A stretch of DNA of 64,000 bases from Mesostigma viride (taxonomy: Eukaryota > Streptophyta > Mesostigmatophyceae > Mesostigmatales > Mesostigmataceae), in NCBI GenBank assembly GCA_009746045.1, contig RPFO01000041.1, positions 4,530,920 through 4,594,919 of the forward strand, given 5' to 3'. Numbering within the stretch: the first letter of the stretch is position 1; the number at the start of each line of letters is the position of its first letter. The translations under genes were made by a program, and so were the position numbers. Below are positions 60,465 through 64,000 of this stretch, in pieces. The notes under the pieces were generated by a model that saw only the letters and a program-made list of their open reading frames with translations, had not been told where the DNA came from and ran no database searches.

Positions 60465-60757
60465 CACATGCACAAAACATGCCATATCTCGCTGGAGGCG
60501 TTCGGTTATTTACTGGAGAAAATCGGCCCGATCAGCGAGCCGAATCTCCAGACAACGGCGGGCGCGGGCTCCGGTTGGACGTGGTAAGACCCGAGCAAAT
60601 GCTCATTGGTGGATTAGAGTGGCTTTCTCATAGCTGCGACTATGGTACCGTGGAGCGTGCATATGGCATCGCTTCAAACACGTGGTCCAAAAATAGGGAA
60701 CGCCCTGGCATTGTACGAGAACTTCAAGATGCTTTCAACAGCAAACAGCAAGCGTAG
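60465..60757 (+). pseudogene. Possible Harbinger-type transposase N-terminal remnant
   Basis: Two frames join to give HISLEAFGYLLEKIGPISE, then RPEQMLIGGLEWLSHSCDYG, then TVERAYGIASNTWSK. That follows the usual helix, then LxxLA, then fGIS-sTv pattern that precedes the DDE domain in Harbinger transposases. No DDE domain follows, because microsatellites begin at 60860. The match is by pattern only. Confidence 0.4.
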
Positions 60758-60856
60758 GTTCCGGTTGGACGCCTATGGTAACCTGGACTGTGTATGTATA
60801 CGTCGTCGCTGCAAACGCAATGCCCTGCCCACCCATACGTGCATGTGCCCGTGTGG

Positions 60857-61030
60857 CATGTGCGCACGCACACGCACACGCACACGCACACGCACACGCA
60901 CACGCACACGCACACGCACACGCACACGCACACGCACACGCACACGCACACGCACACGCACACGCACACGCACACGCACACGCACACGCACACGCACACG
61001 CACACGCACACGCACACGCACACGCATACG
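60857..61030 (+). repeat. CACACG hexanucleotide microsatellite
   Basis: About 28 units of CACACG/CGCACA. Confidence 0.97.
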
Positions 61031-61045
61031 TACATGCACATCTAG

Positions 61046-61048
<3 letters not shown>

Positions 61049-61130
<82 letters not shown>

Positions 61131-61714
61131 CCTCCCTCCCTCCCTCCCTCCCTCCCTCCCTCCCTCCTCTCCCTCCCTCCCTCCCTCCCTCCCTCCCTCC
61201 CTCCCTCCTCCCTCCCTCCCTCCCTCCCTCCCTCCCTCCTCCTCCCTCCCTCCCTCCCTCCCTCCCTCCCTCCCTCCCTCCCTCCTCCCTCCCTCCCTCC
61301 CTCCCTCCCTCCCTCCCTCCCTCCCTCCCTCCCTCCCTCCCTCCCTCCCTCCCTCCTCCCTCCCTCCCTCCCTCCCTCCCTCCCTCCCTCCCTCCCTCCC
61401 TCCCTCCCTCCCTCCCTCCTCCCTCCCTCCCTCCCTCCCTCCCTCCCTCCCTCCCTCCTCCCTCCCTCCCTCCCTCCCTCCTCCCTCCCTCCCTCCCTCC
61501 TCCCTCCCTCCCTCCCTCCCTCCCTCCTCCCTCCCTCCCTCCCTCCCTCCCTCCCTCCCTCCCTCCCTCCTCCCTCCCTCCCTCCCTCCCTCCCTCCCTC
61601 CCTCCCTCCCTCCCTCCCTCCTCCCTCCCTCCCTCCCTCCCTCCCTCCCTCCCTCCCTCCCTCCCTCCCTCCCTCCCTCCCTCCCTCCCTCCCTCACTCA
61701 CTCACTCACTCACT
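61049..61714 (+). repeat. Polypyrimidine tract: (CT)n then (CCCT)n
   Basis: About 85 bp of CT repeats followed by about 560 bp of CCCT repeats with occasional CCT units, then CACT repeats. It is essentially free of purines on the plus strand for about 645 bases. Spurious Pro/Ser/Leu open frames cross it. Confidence 0.97.
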
Positions 61715-62204
61715 CTCACACACACACACACATTCTTTTCATGGATGGGCATCTGGTTTCCCATATCAGAGTGGGCATAAGCAAGAGTTTGTTTAATAAC
61801 TGAACTCCTTACTTCATTTAGCAAATGTGAGTCAACATTTCAGAATTATAATAATGGAAATTCCATTAGCTTACCGTATGATGCTACACATGTTCATAGT
61901 GGTCAATTACGTGCATGCTAGCTCCCTGAGCTAGTCACACGCACTGGGGGTACTGTGGTTGTTAAGACCTCACTTGGACATGTGCAATGTCTTGAATTGG
62001 TTGCTCATTGAGTAAGACATATAATGTTGGACGTATTGTGGTTACTTTGTGCACGCGTAATGACTAATGTCGGGCGCGTTGCAATTATAAAGGGAGGCAT
62101 GCAACTATGCAATGTGCGAACATATTAATTCCATTTAGGGTTATTGCAGTTCAAAAGGAGTGGGGCCATCGCAAACCGTCTAGATCCCGCTCTGAATGTT
62201 AGCC

Positions 62205-62870
62205 AGCCATAGTTGTAACGTACAAGGCTGCACATTTCCACCTCCATTTGTTTCCACCGTTGTGAATGACTCGACAAACACGGATGAGTCAACAGCAGGC
62301 TCGAGCTATTAACAGCATGGTCCGGATTCTCCATATTTCTGGCCTGCGCTAGTTGCTTTATTGATAGTCTTTACATTGTCATCAAGTGAGTGAGACAACA
62401 AACATGACAATTGCCTGGGGCCAGCAGATAAATGTCCAAAATTATTTCAATGAGCAATAAAAGTGATTACTACAAGTAATCAAGGAAGTGTTATTGCACA
62501 GCAAATTTGAGGCAATATCTTATGAATCACGTTCCATAGTGGCCATCATGATCGCACACACAAAAAGAGCATGCCCCTGAAAGAAAAGAGATTGGACTCA
62601 ACGGACCTTACAAGTTGGACCCCCTTACCAACCAGTGTGCCTGGAACGTGAAGCGTGGGGCGGCCAGCAACGAAAGATTGTTCATGCAGACGGACCGCCC
62701 ATGGTATTGCCGGGCGCATCAGTGTGTATGTCCATGAGACAACAGCGCAGGCCAGAGATCTGGAGAATCCGGACCAATTAAGGTAGCTCGAGCCTGCCGT
62801 TATGTTATCCGCGTTTTCGAGTCGTGCACGATGATGGATATGAATCAGTGTGTATGTGGCCATCAACACT
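62205..62870 (+). repeat. Inverted pair of an interspersed repeat (MITE-like)
   Basis: 62205-62365 and the complement of 62735-62870 share GACTCGA, a GCAGGCTCGAGCTA word, GGTCCGGATTCTCC and TCTGGCCTGCGCT. Single copies lie at 24696-24850 and 33105-33200. The spacing of ~660 bp suggests a small inverted-repeat element nested in the Harbinger-like element. Confidence 0.65.
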
Positions 62871-62969
62871 AATTGCCGCCATCCATATTGTCATCAGGGC
62901 GTTGTGAGTTTAACGTTTGCTTTGTCGCTCATATTTCGCTTTGCCTTCGGCTTAGGCGAGCTCGCCTTG

Positions 62970-63272
62970 TCATCTCCAAAGAGTATGCAATGCCGCACAA
63001 GAAGACCGACATTTATTACTGCGCCAACTATCGTCCTCAAGATTGCCAGCATCTCCACAGATCACCAAAGCCGCAACCAGATCGAGTGTGGCGCTGTGCC
63101 CTTCGCGTGCGATGCTCTGCTCTTCTACAGCCGTGGGGCTCGGAGCATTTGGGTCAATGTCGTCGCTAATAGCAGGCTTCGGGTCACCTTTCGCGAGGGT
63201 AACCCGTTGTAGCCATTCCTGAAAAAGCTGGTCGGTGTCCCTCATGGCTGGCGACTCCCGAGCACCTGCCAC
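62970..63272 (-). other. Unrecognised 100-codon open frame
   Basis: MAGARESPAMRDTDQLFQEW start at 63272, with an acidic middle (DDIDPNAPS). It might be the remains of a second element protein, since Harbinger elements often carry a Myb-like partner, but no such motif is visible. Confidence 0.2.
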
Positions 63273-64000
63273 CTTCCCGCGAATGTTGCACGTCTGGCAT
63301 TTTCATGGGCTTGCTTCGCGCCAACGCACGCTGTTCACCACAAGTTCACAAAGAGTTCACCAGGAGTTCACGGACAGTTCACCAACCTCGGACTTTGGGG
63401 AGATTGTGAACTCGTCCTGTGAACTCGTGAACTCGTCGGGACCCAAAATTAGCTCGGCCCCGGTCGGCCCAGTTCACAAAAGAGTTCACAAAGAGTTCAC
63501 CGCCTCATGTGAGTCGTGCCTTAGAATCCCTGAATGCCTCTGTGGCCCTGTCGCCATCGCCCCGCACTCCCGCACCTGCCAGCCACCGCCGGTGGCTTTC
63601 CTTGTGGTGGCTGTGCTCTCGCGCCGTCTTGCCTTCGTCCATCATCCAGCTGTTATGAAAGACGCGACGCGCATTCGGCCATTCGCTGTCGCCTTTGGAT
63701 CGACCAAAGGACACGCACTTAGAACTAACTCTAGTAGACTTACGAAGCAAGTTGAAATAGTTGCTCGTACAGCAAAACGTCCTAGGACCGTAACTCGAGC
63801 TACGACGCCAAATTTTCAACGACTTCAGTACTTTCCGTCGCCCCTGACACGTTGTCGTACAATACTACACATTTACGCCAATAGAAACTCACCTCCAAGA
63901 ATATATCTTGATGGAGGCATGCGGCTTATTTAATTTCAAGGTACCTCTTATTTAATCTCAGCCCCCGTCGCTGAGAAAACGTGAAATTCTAAAAAAATAG

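Larger units (their letters stand above)
59968..63520 (+). mobile_element. Harbinger-like DNA transposon in R3
   Basis: 3553 bp with a perfect 19-bp inverted repeat GGCACGACTCACATGAGGC (59968-59986 and the complement of 63502-63520), flanked by TTA (59965-59967, 63521-63523). R1 and R2 show the empty site (GTGTTAGAATCCC). A 3-bp TTA duplication with GG-starting ends fits PIF/Harbinger. Both subterminal regions carry many GTGAACTC words in either orientation. A broken frame at about 60480-60757 (SLEAFGYLLEKIGP, then LIGGLEWLSHSCDYGTVERAYGI) resembles a Harbinger transposase N-terminus. Large microsatellites and an inverted repeat have grown inside. Confidence 0.8.
47138..64000 (+). repeat. Repeat unit R3, diverged and interrupted copy of R
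   Basis: Pieces at 47138-47423, 48535-48837, 59079-59967 and 63521-64000 follow R1 in order. Insertions between them are an LTR-like sequence, gypsy-2 and a Harbinger-like element. At 63940 and beyond it diverges from R1 or ends. Confidence 0.88.

Noticed and set aside
60642-61803. Long open frames of 342-384 codons (Thr-Arg or Pro-Ser-Leu repeats) on both strands
   Set aside because: They are translations of CACACG, CT and CCCT microsatellites, which stay open in several frames by composition alone.

Overview
This is a eukaryotic nuclear window made mostly of nested transposable elements, with one intron-containing host gene on the minus strand. The gene encodes a LIP1/RABL3-type small GTPase. 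Together with plant-type TTTAGGG/CCCTAAA motifs, chromodomain Ty3/gypsy elements and L1-like ORF1 genes, it suggests the green algal/plant lineage. That placement is an inference of low to moderate confidence. There is no sign of a prokaryotic operon, tRNA, rRNA or CRISPR array.

Layout. 1-15621: the 3' part of a chromovirus (gypsy-1). It is split by a complete Ty1/copia-like element (548-8045; 379-bp LTRs; 5-bp target duplication) and by a 1.7-kb hairpin-ended DNA element (9834-11548). Gypsy-1 carries an extra reading frame after pol, and its 3' LTR (15058-15621) lies inside an L1-like ORF1 gene. 15622-23590: two same-direction (minus) copies of that ORF1 gene. The second is broken by a composite insertion at TTAA (17613-21955) and by an 8-bp-TSD hAT-like MITE (22237-23009). 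23591-32680: relics, comprising LINE reverse transcriptase pieces, a large AGTC microsatellite, an LTR-like repeat, G/C-run repeats and a hAT-like element (29237-31190).

32698-41447: the GTPase gene, six exons whose lengths and phases give a continuous 370-codon frame. Its introns contain multiple degenerate copies of the flanking exon-intron junctions, both donor and acceptor side, and a ~2.1-kb 40-bp minisatellite bearing telomere-like motifs. I consider this the most unusual feature of the window.

42379-64000: a 2123-bp repeat unit (R) in two near-identical tandem copies (R1, R2), plus a diverged third copy (R3). R3 is interrupted by an LTR-like sequence within a 93-bp duplication, by a complete second chromovirus (gypsy-2, 48838-59078, TSD ATCTC), which itself holds a second hairpin-ended element (54909-56679, TSD ATAG), and by a 3.5-kb Harbinger-like element (59968-63520, TSD TTA). 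R1 and R2 supply the empty sites that prove several of these insertions.

Most element genes carry frameshifts, so apart from the GTPase few reading frames look functional. Element removal restores the interrupted frames in several places (Copia and the hairpin element in gypsy-1, the ATAG element in gypsy-2, the MITE in ORF1), which fixes the order of insertions.
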